From the NCBI GenBank assembly GCA_032164245.1, contig JAVMKO010000001.1, positions 77,745,892 to 77,809,891 on the forward strand: a stretch of 64,000 bases of DNA. The letters run 5' to 3'. This document shows, piece by piece, positions 35,301 through 46,735 of the stretch (position 1 is the first letter of the stretch; every line of letters begins with the position of its first letter). The notes under the pieces were generated by a model, which made no database searches, was not told where the DNA came from, and was given only the letters and a program-made list of their open reading frames with translations. Made by a program: the position numbers and the translations under genes. The stretch comes from Sternotherus odoratus. Taxonomy: Eukaryota; Chordata; Testudines; Kinosternidae.

Positions 35301-38300
35301 GACAAAGGCATTGCAGTTCTGTTCTCCTCAAGCGCACATGGAACAAGAACAGAACAATGGCCCTTTCTCCTATGACTTTGGTAAGCTGCCAGCAGTAGGC
35401 TAAGATTGTAAGCGAGCACACAAAGATAATGGGAGCTGCGGGGGCTCAGCTGCTCTAAAAATAAGGCATCAAGTGATTGGAGTACCCAAAAATGGAGACA
35501 CACAAATTAAGGCCTCCTGCTGAAGGGGCAGAGCTGGCAGAAGGCCTCAAGATCTCCTGGCACCAAGTCCCCAGCTCACACCACTGAACAATGACGAGAC
35601 AGAACCTGCTGTCCTTGAGTGCCATTCGTCGTTCCCTCCGCATGTGATCTTCTAGCCCAGCTCTGCTTTGAGACAGAGCATGCTGACCTATTTTCCATAT
35701 TTAAATACAGATGGGTGTATTACAGGGAAGGATTATGGGTAGGGCTCTAGCCTGGAGCTTGAGACCTAGGTTCAGTTCCTACTCTGCCCCAGGCTTTCTG
35801 TGGGACCTTCAAGCAAGTCACTAAGGCCTAGTCTACACTGGAGGGATGGGGTCGAGCTAAGATGCACAATTTCAGCTACATGAATAGAGTACCTGAAGTC
35901 AAAGTATCTTAGTTCAACTTACCTGGCCATCCTCATGGCAGAGAGTCGACCACTGCTGCTCCGCTTCCTTCTCTTGCAGAGATGGAGTGCTGGAGTCCAC
36001 GGGCACGTGTTCGGGGATTGATTTATCATGTCTTGTCTAGACGCAATAAATCGATCCGCGATACATCAAACACTACCTGCCGATCCGGCGGGTAGTATAG
36101 ATGTACCCTTAGTGTCTCTGTGCTACCGCTCCTCCTGTGTACAAGGGGAGGCTAGAACTTTCTTCAACACCCCTGTGAGGTAGGGAATTTTGAGGCATGT
36201 GGGTACTGTGGGGATGGGACCATGGACTTTCCCAGAGCACACCCCCGCATGGCACAGCAGGCACCCAGCCCTCAGTTCCCTCCTAGGTCTCCCAAGAACA
36301 TGATCGCAGTCCAGAATACCTGCAGTAACGTTCCCCTTCCTGGGGTTCAGTTAAGGCTTTCAGAAATAGTCTCCTTTGGCCCTTTCAGGCCCAAGCCCTT
36401 CCCTCTTGGGGTTTCCAGTTTCACCCTCCATCTAGGCCTTCAGGTTCCAGTTCCCCCTCCAGGTAGCTCAGTGCCAGAGAACTCTGTCGCTCCCACTGCA
36501 GCGTCTGGCTCCTCTGGGGAGTCTTTTCCACGGGCGGCCTCTTGCCCTGGTGTCTCAGCACCATTCCTCTGGCCAAGGGATTCTACAGCCCCTCCATTGG
36601 CTGTGCACAGAGTCACATCCCCCTGCCGCCTAGGATCCAGGCTCACTCCACTGAGTCTCTCTTCTTCCTCCCCTCTCAGCTAGCAGCTGGGTTTTATCCT
36701 GGATCAGGCGGTAGCTCCCTGACTCACACCTGGCCCCTATTCCCCAGCTTCTCTGCTGCCTCCTTAAACAGTTGTTCTTTAAAGGGGCCATGTCCTGGGA
36801 CAGGGTTGGCTAGCCCCAGATCCCACTACTCCTGAAAGGGGACAGACCACTTTGGTACAGTACCTATGGCAGATTCCTCTGGAGCAAGGCAGAACACACA
36901 CCCCGCCTCACTGGTTCCTGGTCGTGCCCTTGGCTGGAATCACAAGGGCCTTGCTGATGCCATCAAAGTCCATTGCCATAGAAACAGCAGCTGCTGTCAT
37001 CCTGATAATGCAGTAGAGACTCGATCACTGTGGCTGGGCTGGTGCCTGCCTGGGCCACATAGACAGACATTCCCCTTTTCCCCAGGGTAGTGAGGTCTGG
37101 AATTCACCCCACATTCTTCCAACACCAGCCTGCTGGCCTAACAACCTCCCTCCTGCTGGCAGGTGGTATGATCAGCTTTGACGTCTTCCCTGAGGGCTGG
37201 GACAAGCGCTACTGCCTTGACATCCTCGACGACGAGAGGTTCGACACCATCCACTTCTTCGGGAACGAGACGACCCCAGTGAGTATATGGGGAGGTGGGG
37301 GCATTTCTCTCCTCTCGGCTGGCAGCCTCAGAGGAGAGGGCAGGAGTCCTTCCCCAGCTGTATGGGACTTCACTTCATTCCCTTTGGAATTAGTGTCAAG
37401 CAACACTGCCCTCTAGTGGGCAGAGGCGGGGTCTCTAGTGCGAATGAGGGCCTGCAGTCCAGCAGAACTTGCATCTCCAAGGGAAACCAAAAGTGCTGTA
37501 AGAAGTAGTGTCGGGATTCAGCGGGTGGCTCTCTTCCTTCTGAGTCATTACTGACCTAGTGGCCCAGCACAAGTCTGGGAAGGGCTCTGCTGCTGAAGGT
37601 GCCATGTAACCAATGAGATGTTAACCGAAACCTCACCCACTCCCGCAGAGTCTCTTCAGTTTAAACAGGAAAGGCTCTGCCTACTCTCTGGAGTTAGTTA
37701 CAAGATGATCCTTACCTGCTGCAATATGCTGAGTTGGGCATCTCCACCAACATAGAGGGAGTGGTGTTAGCCAAGCTCTGACTTGGGTGACTACATTGTG
37801 CTGCTCTAAAATTCTCCCATCATTTCAGATGGGGGTGGTATTCTTCACTTCCTGTCCTAAACTCCTCCACAGTGTTGTAGCTGCAGAACAGTGGTATAAG
37901 CAGGGACCTTTCCCACATAAGCTCAATGTGTTTATGGAGGAGATGGTGTGATGGGATAACGTAATTTTGACAATTACTAGATCTTTGACTACTCATGGTA
38001 GATGGGCCTGGTGGCCATGATGGAATGTTGGATAGGATGGGATCTGAGTTACTACAGAGAATTCTTTCCTGGGTGTCTGGCTGGTGAGTCTTGCCCACAT
38101 GATCAGCATTCAGCTGATCATCGTATTTGGAGTCGGGAAGGAATTTTCCTCCAGGGCAGATTGGTAGAGGCCCTGGGTTTTTTTTGCCTTCCTCTGCAGT
38201 GTGGGGCACAGGTCACCTGCTGGAGGATTCTCTGCACCTTGAAGTCTTTAAACCATGATTTGAGGACTTCAGTATCTCAGACATAAGTGAGAGGTTTATT

Positions 38301-38987
38301 GCAGGAGTGGGTGAGTGAGATTCTGTGACCTGCGTTGTGCAGAAGGTCAGACTGATCATAATGATCCCTTCTGACCTTTGAGTCTACAAGTCTATATTCC
38401 AATAGCACAGTTCACACACTGCAGCAACCCATATTCCCCTGTTTCCTGGGCTTTGCATTTGGCTTTGTTGGCAGCAGCAAGATGGTAAAAATTAACTCCA
38501 TTCGTGCTACAGATTTAGCAGTAGCACCTCTCTCTCCCTAGAGCCACTCCCACCTCCTTAGAGCCACATGGGGGCAATGAGTCGCTTGCCTCATTCAGTC
38601 AGCAAACCCTTGGAACCTTTTCTCAGCAGGATCAAAACCTGCTAAAACATGAGGCGGGTGTTTCAAGCAAACACTAGTAGCCTGTTATAAGCTGCCATAT
38701 CCTCCTCCAGCTGCAGAGGTGGCTGAATTTCAGTGGCAGATGAAGGACCCTTCTTCAGAGTCTCCAGCGCATCAGGGGTTGTGCAAAACAAAGCAAGCTA
38801 TGGCTAGAGAGGGGCTTGTGGTTGTGATTACTACCCTCCTCCCTATTTTCTTTTCCCCCTACAGGGAGGGAATGATTATGAAATTTACGATGACCCTCGG
38901 ACAGTAGGGCACAGCGTCCAGTCTCCCCAAGACACAGTCCGGAGGTGCCGTGAGATCTTTTTTTCAGTGAGAGCTAATGAATCGTGA
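26040..38987 (+). CDS. PMM1: PMM1, phosphomannomutase 1 (complete, eight coding exons)
   Basis: Exons: 26040-26120, 29923-30040, 31403-31479, 31787-31878, 32671-32770, 34205-34280, 37163-37278, 38865-38987 (stop TGA 38985-38987). All introns are GT/AG and all phases agree, giving 783 nt or 260 residues against 262 in human PMM1. The enzyme interconverts mannose-6-phosphate and mannose-1-phosphate (and the glucose phosphates) in the cytosol; mannose-1-phosphate feeds GDP-mannose synthesis. It is a HAD-superfamily phosphatase-fold protein. The nucleophile and acid/base aspartates are in [12 protein letters not shown] (exon 1). Also visible are [78 protein letters not shown] and [18 protein letters not shown]. 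The N-terminus ([16 protein letters not shown]) is two residues shorter than in human. The tail after REIFF reads SVRANES, unlike the human PETAHEA. PMM1 is preferred over PMM2 because of sequence similarity and DESI1/CSDC2 synteny. Confidence 0.96.
26121..29922 (+). other. PMM1: PMM1 intron 1
   Basis: No extra exon was recognised. A possible MITE lies at about 27921-28206, with GGCCTTGCCTACACTA at the left and an imperfect inverse CAGTGTGGACAGCACC at the right. A CT-rich stretch precedes the acceptor region at 29300-29430. Confidence 0.4.
31118..31262 (+). repeat. MIR SINE in PMM1 intron 2
   Basis: TCTAATCTCAACTCTGCCAC, TTGAGCAGGTCGCTTCTG and GTGCCTCTGTTCTCC follow the MIR core order. Confidence 0.75.
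32015..32265. repeat. MIR/CORE-SINE-like remnant in PMM1 intron 4
   Basis: CTGTGCTGGGCGTTGCAAAT and GGTTGATAATCTAAGCAGAC resemble a CORE-SINE 3' region. AGATTGTGACTTGCCCAGTA with AATTGAACCCACATCAC resembles MIR in reverse orientation. Confidence 0.5.
32829..33105 (-). mobile_element. CR1 LINE 3' end in PMM1 intron 5
   Basis: Starts ATTAAGAACATAAGAACGGC and continues with CCAGTGGCCAATGCC-type CR1 3' sequence to CCTGTTATAGTCCTAGCC, the same segment as 21432-21700. It is severely 5'-truncated. Confidence 0.9.
33106..34204 (+). other. PMM1: PMM1 intron 5, remainder
   Basis: No feature recognised. Confidence 0.4.
35735..35820 (+). repeat. MIR SINE fragment in PMM1 intron 6
   Basis: AGGGCTCTAGCCTGGAGCTT, GAGACCTAGGTTCAGTTCC and CTGTGGGACCTTCAAGCAAG follow the MIR head and core. 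Confidence 0.7.
35821..36112. mobile_element. Palindromic-ended MITE in PMM1 intron 6
   Basis: The left end CTAAGGCCTAGTCTACACTG is mirrored at the right by AGTATAGATGTACCCTTAG. An internal hairpin pairs GGATTGATTTATC with AATAAATCGATCC (about 36014-36057). It looks like a reptile non-autonomous DNA element; the superfamily is not assigned. Confidence 0.65.
37279..38864 (+). other. PMM1: PMM1 intron 7
   Basis: Apart from the CR1 fragment listed separately, no exon or other feature was recognised. Confidence 0.4.
37978..38393 (+). mobile_element. CR1-like LINE 3' end in PMM1 intron 7
   Basis: CTGGGTGTCTGGCTGGTGAG, GGGAAGGAATTTTCCTCCAG, GCACCTTGAAGTCTTTAAAC and the terminal ATCCCTTCTGACCTTTGAGT are the 3' region of a CR1 subfamily different from the copy at 1281-3168. 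Confidence 0.8.
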
Positions 38988-39525
38988 CTCTGATACCCCT
39001 TCTCCAGCACCCCGCTTCCCAAGATCCCACATCGTGAAAACCACCTTCATTTGAGGACTCTGTCCAGGGCCTTTTGAAGAAAGTGTTCCAGAGCTGGTTG
39101 TGAGGGAAGGATTTAAACTGAGATGAAGGAGGGGATGGGGGGGGCGGGGGTATTAACCTTCCACTTACTCCAGTTACAGGTGAGCTGTGTGGGACCAGAC
39201 TCCTCCCTGCCCCCAAACAGTCTCTTCCTTTTCCGGTTAAATGTCCAGTTCCTGGTGGGAGACAGTTCCCTGCTCTGTTGATCTGAGGCATTTGTAGGGG
39301 CCAGTCACTACAGTTTCACTTTCTAAACATATTTGCACAAGGGATGCACTTCTCATCAGTTAGCACCTTTAAATCGGAAGCAGGATTTGGGACCCCCGTA
39401 AGCCAGGTGCTTCTCAGACTGCTTCACACAGCAGACCAGTCCTTAAAGGTGACCTGCAAAGGGATTTTAAAAACAATCAGGGCTGTAACCCCATGCTCTG
39501 GGAATCCCTAGTCTCTGAAGCTGGG
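38988..39525 (+). other. PMM1: PMM1 3' UTR / downstream flank
   Basis: Sequence after the PMM1 stop. I see no canonical AATAAA in the next kilobase, so the transcript end is not placed. Confidence 0.35.
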
Positions 39526-39526
39526 A

Positions 39527-39650
39527 GTGGGTGATGGGGGATGGATCACTCAGTGATTACCTGTTCTGTTCATTCCCTCTGAAGCATCTGACATAAGGGC
39601 TGGAGGGGCCATTGGTCTGACCCATTATGGCTGTTCTTATGAGCTTGTGC
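39527..39650 (+). mobile_element. CR1 LINE 3' end fragment
   Basis: GATGGATCACTCAGTGATTA, CCATTGGTCTGACCCATTAT and GGCTGTTCTTATGA match the last ~120 bases of CR1 in sense orientation. Confidence 0.75.
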
Positions 39651-39907
39651 CGTTTCCAGCTTGGTTCAGGTGTATAAAGGCGGCCATTATTTCTTTAGTG
39701 TTCATATATATTTACAGAGAGAGAGGGTACACTGGATTTCTGTTTTTGTTTACACGAGAAACTTGTGCCAGATCTCTTATTTTGCTGGAGGACGTCTGAG
39801 AGGGTTTATTCTGCCCTTACAACTTCAGTTGAAGAGGTTGGGAAGTGAAAACTTTAACAAAGCCATTCTTTTAACTGTGTTAATTAGGCGTTGGAGCTGG
39901 CTGAGTA

Positions 39908-40092
39908 CAGTAAAACCTCCATTTAACTGACTAATTCGGGCGAGGGGGGTGTCCGTTAAATGAAAAAGGTCTGGACCCGGGCGGCAGCCAGGAGCCGGCA
40001 GCCAGCCCGTGACAAATGGATTTCGGATGCATCAGACTTGCTTAGAAATTTTGTCCGTTGCATCCGAAGTCCGTTAAATCGAGGGTTTACTG
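39908..40092. mobile_element. Tigger/pogo-like MITE (185 bp)
   Basis: The left terminus CAGTAAAACCTCCATTTAAC is inverse to the right terminus GTTAAATCGAGGGTTTACTG. The element is flanked by TA on both sides (39906-39907 and 40093-40094), the Tc1/mariner target duplication. A GC-rich interior repeats the subterminal TCCGTTAAAT. Confidence 0.85.
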
Positions 40093-40094
40093 TA

Positions 40095-41816
40095 TTAAGT
40101 TTAAAAACAAAACAAGAAAACCTCTGGCAGTCTCAGCAGTCTGAGTGTTATGCCCTTTTCTCTCATTGCTCAAGTCTTCCTGTCTGGAGAAGCTAAGAAG
40201 TGATGACATCACCAGACACCCTTGGGACTGCCAGCTTAGACAAGAGCTGGATTTCTAGTTTTAAAAAAACTCCACCCTTTAAAAAACCAGCCCAACCTTT
40301 TCAAGCGTTCTTTATCCATCTGGAAACCAAGCACGGAACAGCTGGAATTCACCCCGTCCCCTTTTGATCATCACCTTTAAGGAACCTGGTGCCCATCTGC
40401 CTAGGGTTCCTCAGACAAGGCTGCTATTTCTTTTCTTTTTTTTTTTTCCATTCTCTCTCTCTCCTGGTCATTTTTTGACTTCTGTTTTTCCTTCCCTCTT
40501 TAGATTTTCACTTTGATTGCTGCTCTCTGTTGCCCTTGTAAACCAGAGTGGCCCTTTTCCTCTTCATAGGTGCTAGACCACAGGAGAGGTTTGAGTCTCC
40601 TCCTGCTACTTTGCTAACAGACCAGGCCTAGCGCCTCCCAGGGCTTTAGGCTCCCAATTTCCAGGTCTCTGCTCAGGCGGCAGGGGTGGGCTCATCCTTT
40701 TAGAACCCACGTTGTCTGGGAATTGAACATACAAATTCAGCTACGGGGTTGCTGGTGTGGTTCCCCTACTTTGCTTCTCTCAGCAGCAGGCTCAAGGCAG
40801 CCTGCGTTTCGGAGACAGAGTCCCCCCTAACACCAGTTTGGAATCAGTGGGATCTCTGGGTGCTCAGCCACCCTGAAAACACGGCCCTTGCTCCTTTGGG
40901 GATGGGGTGTCTATTGGGGGGCTGAGCTCAGTGGCTGATGAAGGGGGAGGAAGAACTTGCCTGAAGCTGCTGCTCTGTGCGTGTTGGCTGTTCCTGGGGC
41001 TAGGTGCAGTGGGAGGGGAGATGGAAAGTGGGTGACTATAGGAGCCAGCTGTTGTTTTCCCCATTTAGGAGCTTATCTGTAGCATGTGTGCAGGGTTACA
41101 CAGCTTTCCCACCCCGTTGGGCTCTGCCCTGCCCGGACTTGGGCCTCACCTGGGGTGGGCAATGCTGGCTTCCCCCCTGAGCTGAGAACCCAAAGGGCCT
41201 TTCCTCAGCAGTACTAAGCCTCACATGGAGTTGTGTGTGCCTGGCCTTGTTGAAAACCAGGCCAACAGCGACTTGCCCTGGGCTCCCGCTAATGCACAGT
41301 TTGGTGCCTGCCGCCTGAATGACGCTTCCTCGTGGTGCTAGATGCAGCTCCATGAATCACAGTTTCAGAACCGCTGTAGGAGGTGATGCCCTGCCAGCCC
41401 CTGGCTACTGTTAGAGCCCAAACTATATTAGGAGCCAGGTCAGCATGTGGTGGGCTCCCCCTCTTCCCTCCCCCGCTGGCCTTCAGCAGGGGGGAGTCCA
41501 TTACACCTCAGCCACAGCACCAGGCTCTTCAGCTCTGGCTGTAGAGGCTCCTGGATTTAGCTCTGGAAGCCCCTCGTCCAAACCAGATGCTTGGCCAATG
41601 CCAGGGCTCTCACAGCTCTGCTTTTAAGGCTGTATAAAGGAGAGGCTGGGCTGGCTTATGCAGACAGCCTGGCTGGGGTGGAGCAGAGCCCACCCTGCTA
41701 GCATCTTTAGCCAAAGCAAAAATTGAGCCAGGCCTCCTGTGCTGGCCTTTCCCTACCCCCAGGCAACAGCGGAAGTGGGGAGGCAGCACCATGGGGGGGA
41801 GGGGATGGGCTTGTAC
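40095..41816. other. Intergenic DNA between PMM1 and CSDC2
   Basis: No gene recognised; contains pyrimidine-rich stretches near 40430-40500. Confidence 0.45.
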
Positions 41817-42504
41817 CAGAGGTGAAAGGAAGCTGATATGCCCCGGTACGGTGTTCTGGCAAGAGCCGGTGTGCGGTGCGGGGGCGCCCAGCTTCCCCAG
41901 ACTGCAATTTAAAGGGCCTGGGGCTCCCAGCAGTGGCTGGAGCTCCAGACCCTTTAAATTGCTGCCAGAGCCCTGGGGTACTGGCGGCGGGGCTCTGGAG
42001 CCTATTTAGAGGGTTGGGGCTCCTGCTGCCTTTGCCACCCTGGTCCTTTAAATAGCTGCTGGAGCCCTGCTGCTGCTTCCCTGGGGCTCTGGTGGCTATT
42101 TAAAGGGCCAGGGTACTAGAAGCAGGGGAGCCCTGGGCCCCTTAAATAGCCTTCAGAGCTCTGGAGTAGTGGGAGGGGGGGCTCTGTGGGCTATTTAAAG
42201 AGCTGGGGCTCCCCTGCTGCTGCCCCAGTCCTTTGAATAACCACTGGAGCCCCGCCACTGCTGTGGTTCCGGCACCTATTTGAAGGCCCCCGGGGAAGTA
42301 GAGGCAGGGGACCCCAGGCCCTTTAAATAGCCCCTGGCTGCTGCTACAATGGGGGGCGGGGGGAGGAGGAGAGGCCACTTACATTGCAGGGAGGGCTGGC
42401 TCTGATCTCAGCTCCACCCCTTCTGCCTGAGGCCCCGCCCCTTCAGGGGCCAGAGCTGGCCCCAACCTCGTTCCAGTACGTCACCAGACTTCCTTTCACC
42501 CCTG
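41817..42504. mobile_element. hAT-type element made of tandem GC-rich palindromes
   Basis: The termini CAGAGGTGAAAGGAAG and CTTCCTTTCACCCCTG are inverted repeats. The 8-bp duplications GCTTGTAC (41809-41816) and GCTTATAC (42505-42512) differ at one base. Between about 41905 and 42350 alternating sense and antisense units contain GCTATTTAAAGGGCC-like cores and GGCTCTGG/CCAGAGCC flanks. No coding sequence. Confidence 0.82.
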
Positions 42505-42512
42505 GCTTATAC

Positions 42513-43899
42513 CAGCATTTTCAAAAGCCACCTCTGACTGTTGGGGCCTAACCCCAACTCTCCAGACCCTGCTGGGCCAAGGGGCTGAGCACATGGTGTG
42601 TACTGCTCCGTGCCTCAGAGAAGCAGGCCCTGGGAGTCTTAGCTGGGCTGCCTCCCTTTAGCGCTGGCACTGCTGCCAATACTGGCCCTGCTCTACTGCA
42701 CTGATGCGGGCAAGGGCCAAGATGCAGGGCTGGGCTTCGTGGTAGGAGTTAGTTAGGGTGGGTGGGTAGGGTTAGTTAGGCCCTGCCTGAGCAGCAGCTT
42801 ACAAGAGCGGAAGAGTCTCTGACCATGCCCCATGGTTACGTTCCTAGGAAACGCTTGTGTGCACCCCCTCTTCCCAAATCCTTCCCTCATATAGTCACTC
42901 TTCCTGCCCCCTGGAAATACTCACCAGGTGCTAGTTGTCAGGCCACTCCCGGGGGGGGGGGGGGGGGGGAGGGGCGGAAGCCCCAAGGTGTGTAGCAGCT
43001 GAGGAAGGCCACTCAGCCAGCATTAGGCAGAGCTGGGAAGGGGACTGCACCCATCTGAGTCCTGACCCTATGCCATGGTGTGGCTTGTATCAGCCCACAT
43101 GCATGAGGAGTTCTCCATCCCAGCTGTGTCACCACTGCCCTAGCAGGGAGTGCACTGGGGGAGATGATGTTACGTGAGGGGGCAATGTGGGAATAATTGT
43201 TGGTCTAGAATTTAGCATTGTTTTTTGTTCCATGTCTGTTTCCTAACCCTGTATGTGTAACCCTACTGGGTTGATCTCACTGTGACAGGTGGAGAGGGCA
43301 TGAAGTGGGAGCCCTGTCCCATCCCTCACCCTGCCACCCACACCCCTTCTCACAACAACTGGAGATAGAGCATTCAGTAGCCCATGAAGGGCTACAAAAC
43401 AGAGTATGCCTCCTTTATGTTATACCTCTGCCTAGCCATGAAGTGGCTGGACCTATTAGCACTCCCTCTGCCTTCCCCACTGCCCTGGGATGGAGGAGGA
43501 CTCTCCTTGTACTGGCCACAGGTGATATCTACTTTGATTAAGTAGCAATGTGTGTGTCAGAGTTATTGCTGTATGTGTTTGAACATGGATGGATATGTCA
43601 GTGACCAGGGAGACCTGGTCACATCTGCAATAGAGCCAGGCAGCTCCTGTATAAGTGATCCCGAGTGTTTAAAAGAAATTTATTTAACAAACATTAAAAT
43701 ATTAAATGTGGCCATGGAGGACTGTGTGCTTTGTACCTCAGTATTCTTGCAATCCACTGGAGCCAAGCACAGCACCAACTAGCAGGGTCTAGTGACAGAA
43801 GGGGAGGAGGGAGCCTGGGGACAATCCGGCATCAGGGCCCTGCCCAGCTCAGGCAGACGAAAGAGCCACCATGGGAGAGAGACGAGAGAGGCAGGACTC
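42513..43899. other. Spacer downstream of CSDC2
   Basis: Holds a G19 tract (42951-42969); no gene recognised. Confidence 0.45.
42951..42969. repeat. G19 homopolymer
   Basis: Nineteen consecutive G in the plus strand; similar runs occur at 48859-48877 (G19), 63329-63345 (G17), 35112-35125 (G14) and 25721-25733 (G13). Confidence 0.95.
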
Positions 43900-46383
43900 T
43901 TGGGAAAGTCACTTTGAATGGTTTATTGCCAGTGTTACAGAAGTTGACACAAGGTCAGACAGGCAGGAACCACACCAGAGTTGTAAAAAACACAAACACA
44001 CACTTAAGTTTTTAGTTGACTGCCAACAGAAGCAAAGCGTGGTCATAGCCCAGCCCCCTGCCTGTTCCAGGAAAGAAGTGGGAGGGAGCTGCAGTTTCTG
44101 GCACTTGTTGCTCCACAGGGAGGAGACCTGGGTGGCTGCTGATGTTTTAAGCTTGATACCCAAAGAACAGCCGTGAAGATGTGGTGGAGCAACCTCAGCA
44201 TTCAGAACAGAGCCTCCAGTGGGGAGGAGAGAAGAACCTGGTCCCCTGCTTAGTTTACCCCAAGGGCTGAGGGGGGTGTTTCATGAGATGAGCAGCCTAC
44301 AGCATTCCTGCCTGTGCCTCACACACGGCCAGGAGCTCACAGTCCAATTGGTTCCAACAGGCATTAAGCCCAGTTAGGAATCACTTTGTGATCGGCCAGA
44401 TCCCACTCCCAACAGCAACAATACAAGTTTTGCCATTGACTGCAGTGGCAGTAGGATGGGGCTCTAACAACCCCCAGTCCTTGAACAGTTCAGCTTCAGA
44501 AGGGTGGGGCCTGGGGTAGTGAGCCTGTTGTGACTCCCAAGGACCTCCCACTTTGCTCCTGGGCATGTAACACTGCACCCATAGAACAGCACAGCCACAG
44601 CCTGAACCCATTGGGGTAGGGAAAACAAAGGAAGCCTGCTGTACCCTCCAGACCAGAGGGGCCACTGATCTCACCAGGTACCTCAACTAAGGAGATACTG
44701 GGCCAGGCTCCAGCGCCTACCAGGGTCAGGCATTTTAGGCTTCAGCATAGTGCTGGCAGGATGGTGGCCCCTCTTCTCACGGCAGCACCCATGATCCCAT
44801 GGTAACAGAAGCAAGCGAGAGGAGAACAATGCCCTCTAACCACCATACAAAGCCACTTGACAGCACTGCCTCCTAACACAGTACTGCTCATGCACATGTG
44901 CTTTCGCTCTCTGGACCAGGCAGCCCATCCACTCCCCCCTACACCCCAATGGCAGCCTGCCCCTCAGCAAAACTGACTTCACCCCCATGCCACAGTTGTT
45001 GCTGTGCCTGGGCAATGTCCACTCCGTTCCAGCTTCCTATCCCTTGGGATGCTGGCATTTTCCAGAGAACCAACCCAAATAAGTCCTCAGGAGGATGTGT
45101 TCAGTTACATAGTCTCTAAAGGGTTGATTCAGGTTGAGGAGTAGATACTCTCAGTGTGCACAGACCTACAGCCCTGGTCAACCCCCTTGTCAATACACTG
45201 GAATGTGCTCCAGCCTGCCAATAATATGCAAATTCATGCCCCACACACACACACAGAGCCCCTCCCCTCTCCTGATAAGCTACATGGGGAGATTTACCTA
45301 CTCAGGATATTTATAGGAAGACCAGCAATTAAGGTTGTGTGGAAGCCGTGACCCTGTGTGCCCGGAGAGACCCCCGTACTATAACTGGAGGGAGCAGGGA
45401 CTGAGGAGGCACACCTAGGCAGCTGAATTCCCACCCTGAATTACTGCATAGCCAGCTAGACTGCTACCCCGGAGAACATACTGCCACCGCTGCCCTTCCT
45501 CCAGCTCTCTCACTTCCCATCCCACAGCCAGCAACACCAACACACACAAAAAGGGAATGTACATTAACAAGGGGGGAGGGGAGCTGTACCCCAAAACTCA
45601 GGTCAGCTCCATCCAAAGAAAAGTGCTTCTTCACCTGCAACGGCGCTAAACATAACAGAAGTGCAGAGAGGGCTTCAACCCCAGGTCTCTGGGCATGCAG
45701 CAGCACAGAGCAGTAGCTACCAGCCCAGACCTCTGCTCTCCATCATCAGTGCAAAAATCACCAGCTGGGGGGATTGGGGGAGGGGAGGGGAGGGGGTGTG
45801 TGTGAACTTAGCAGGTCTTGTCCATCTGCAGCATCTATGGTGCTGTGTGAGATCAGGATATTGAGTATCTTCTTCAACCATCAAGCCCAAGTCACCCCCT
45901 GGCACAATCCTCCCTATCCTGTCCCAAGAATGTGACCTGTACATACAGCACACCATGGTACCATAGCAACCACAGCAATTATGCCATGGGAATCCACATG
46001 GTCACAGAGAGGGTTGCCGCAACAACTAGGACACTCAAAGACAGGAACAAACTATGGGCATTTGTGTGTATGAGAGAGAGATGAGGGAGCAGGAACCATA
46101 ATGTACCACTGGTTGTGGCTAGAGGAAACTTGAGAAGAGTGCCTCCTAAAAAAGAAAAATTGGACATTTTGTATTTGCAAAGATTTTATATTAGATTGCT
46201 TAAATAAGTTAACCATCTTAATCTAAAGCTAGAAACTATTTATCCAGCTGTGTTGCTAGTGAAGACCACTCTTTTGAGGTTTAAAGACAGTGTCGAGCCT
46301 GCAATTTGGTGAGCCTGCATGACTGGACAGCACATCAGTAACTAGAGCCTAGATTTATTCCCATTGCCTTCTTGGTTTGTTAT

Positions 46384-46384
<1 letters not shown>

Positions 46385-46417
<33 letters not shown>
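46385..46417. repeat. CT/CA dinucleotide microsatellite
   Basis: A short CT run passes into a CA run of about 12 units. Confidence 0.9.
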
Positions 46418-46642
46418 CCCAACAAACACCACACAAACATCTATACAGGGCTGTTTGATCTGTGATCATCTGAAGGAGGAAGATTTCTAAAGGAGTATGA
46501 GTAAGATTGTAAATACCAACTAGCACTTCTAGTGGACCCACAAAGCACAGGTCTCAAAATGGGTAGGACTGAGGGAGAACAGACTTCATCGTCCAATGGG
46601 GACAGAGAACTTAAGGGTCAGAAAAGCATATTCTGAGACACG

Positions 46643-46735
46643 TGGGCCCTGATTTGCGGATGTTCTGCACACCCACAACTCCAGCTGAAGAGACTCGGAA
46701 CTGGGGATGCTCAGCACCTTTGAACGTCAGATCCA
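46643..46735. repeat. Small palindromic MITE fragment
   Basis: GGGCCCTGATTTGCGGATGT at the left and CTCAGCACCTTTGAACGTCA at the right are imperfect inverse copies with the ATTTTCAGAGGTGCTGAGC-type pattern common in reptile MITEs. Confidence 0.4.

Larger units (their letters stand above)
34281..37162 (+). other. PMM1: PMM1 intron 6
   Basis: Contains a MIR, a MITE (both listed separately) and a G14 tract at 35112-35125. No exon was recognised apart from those flanking the intron. Confidence 0.45.
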
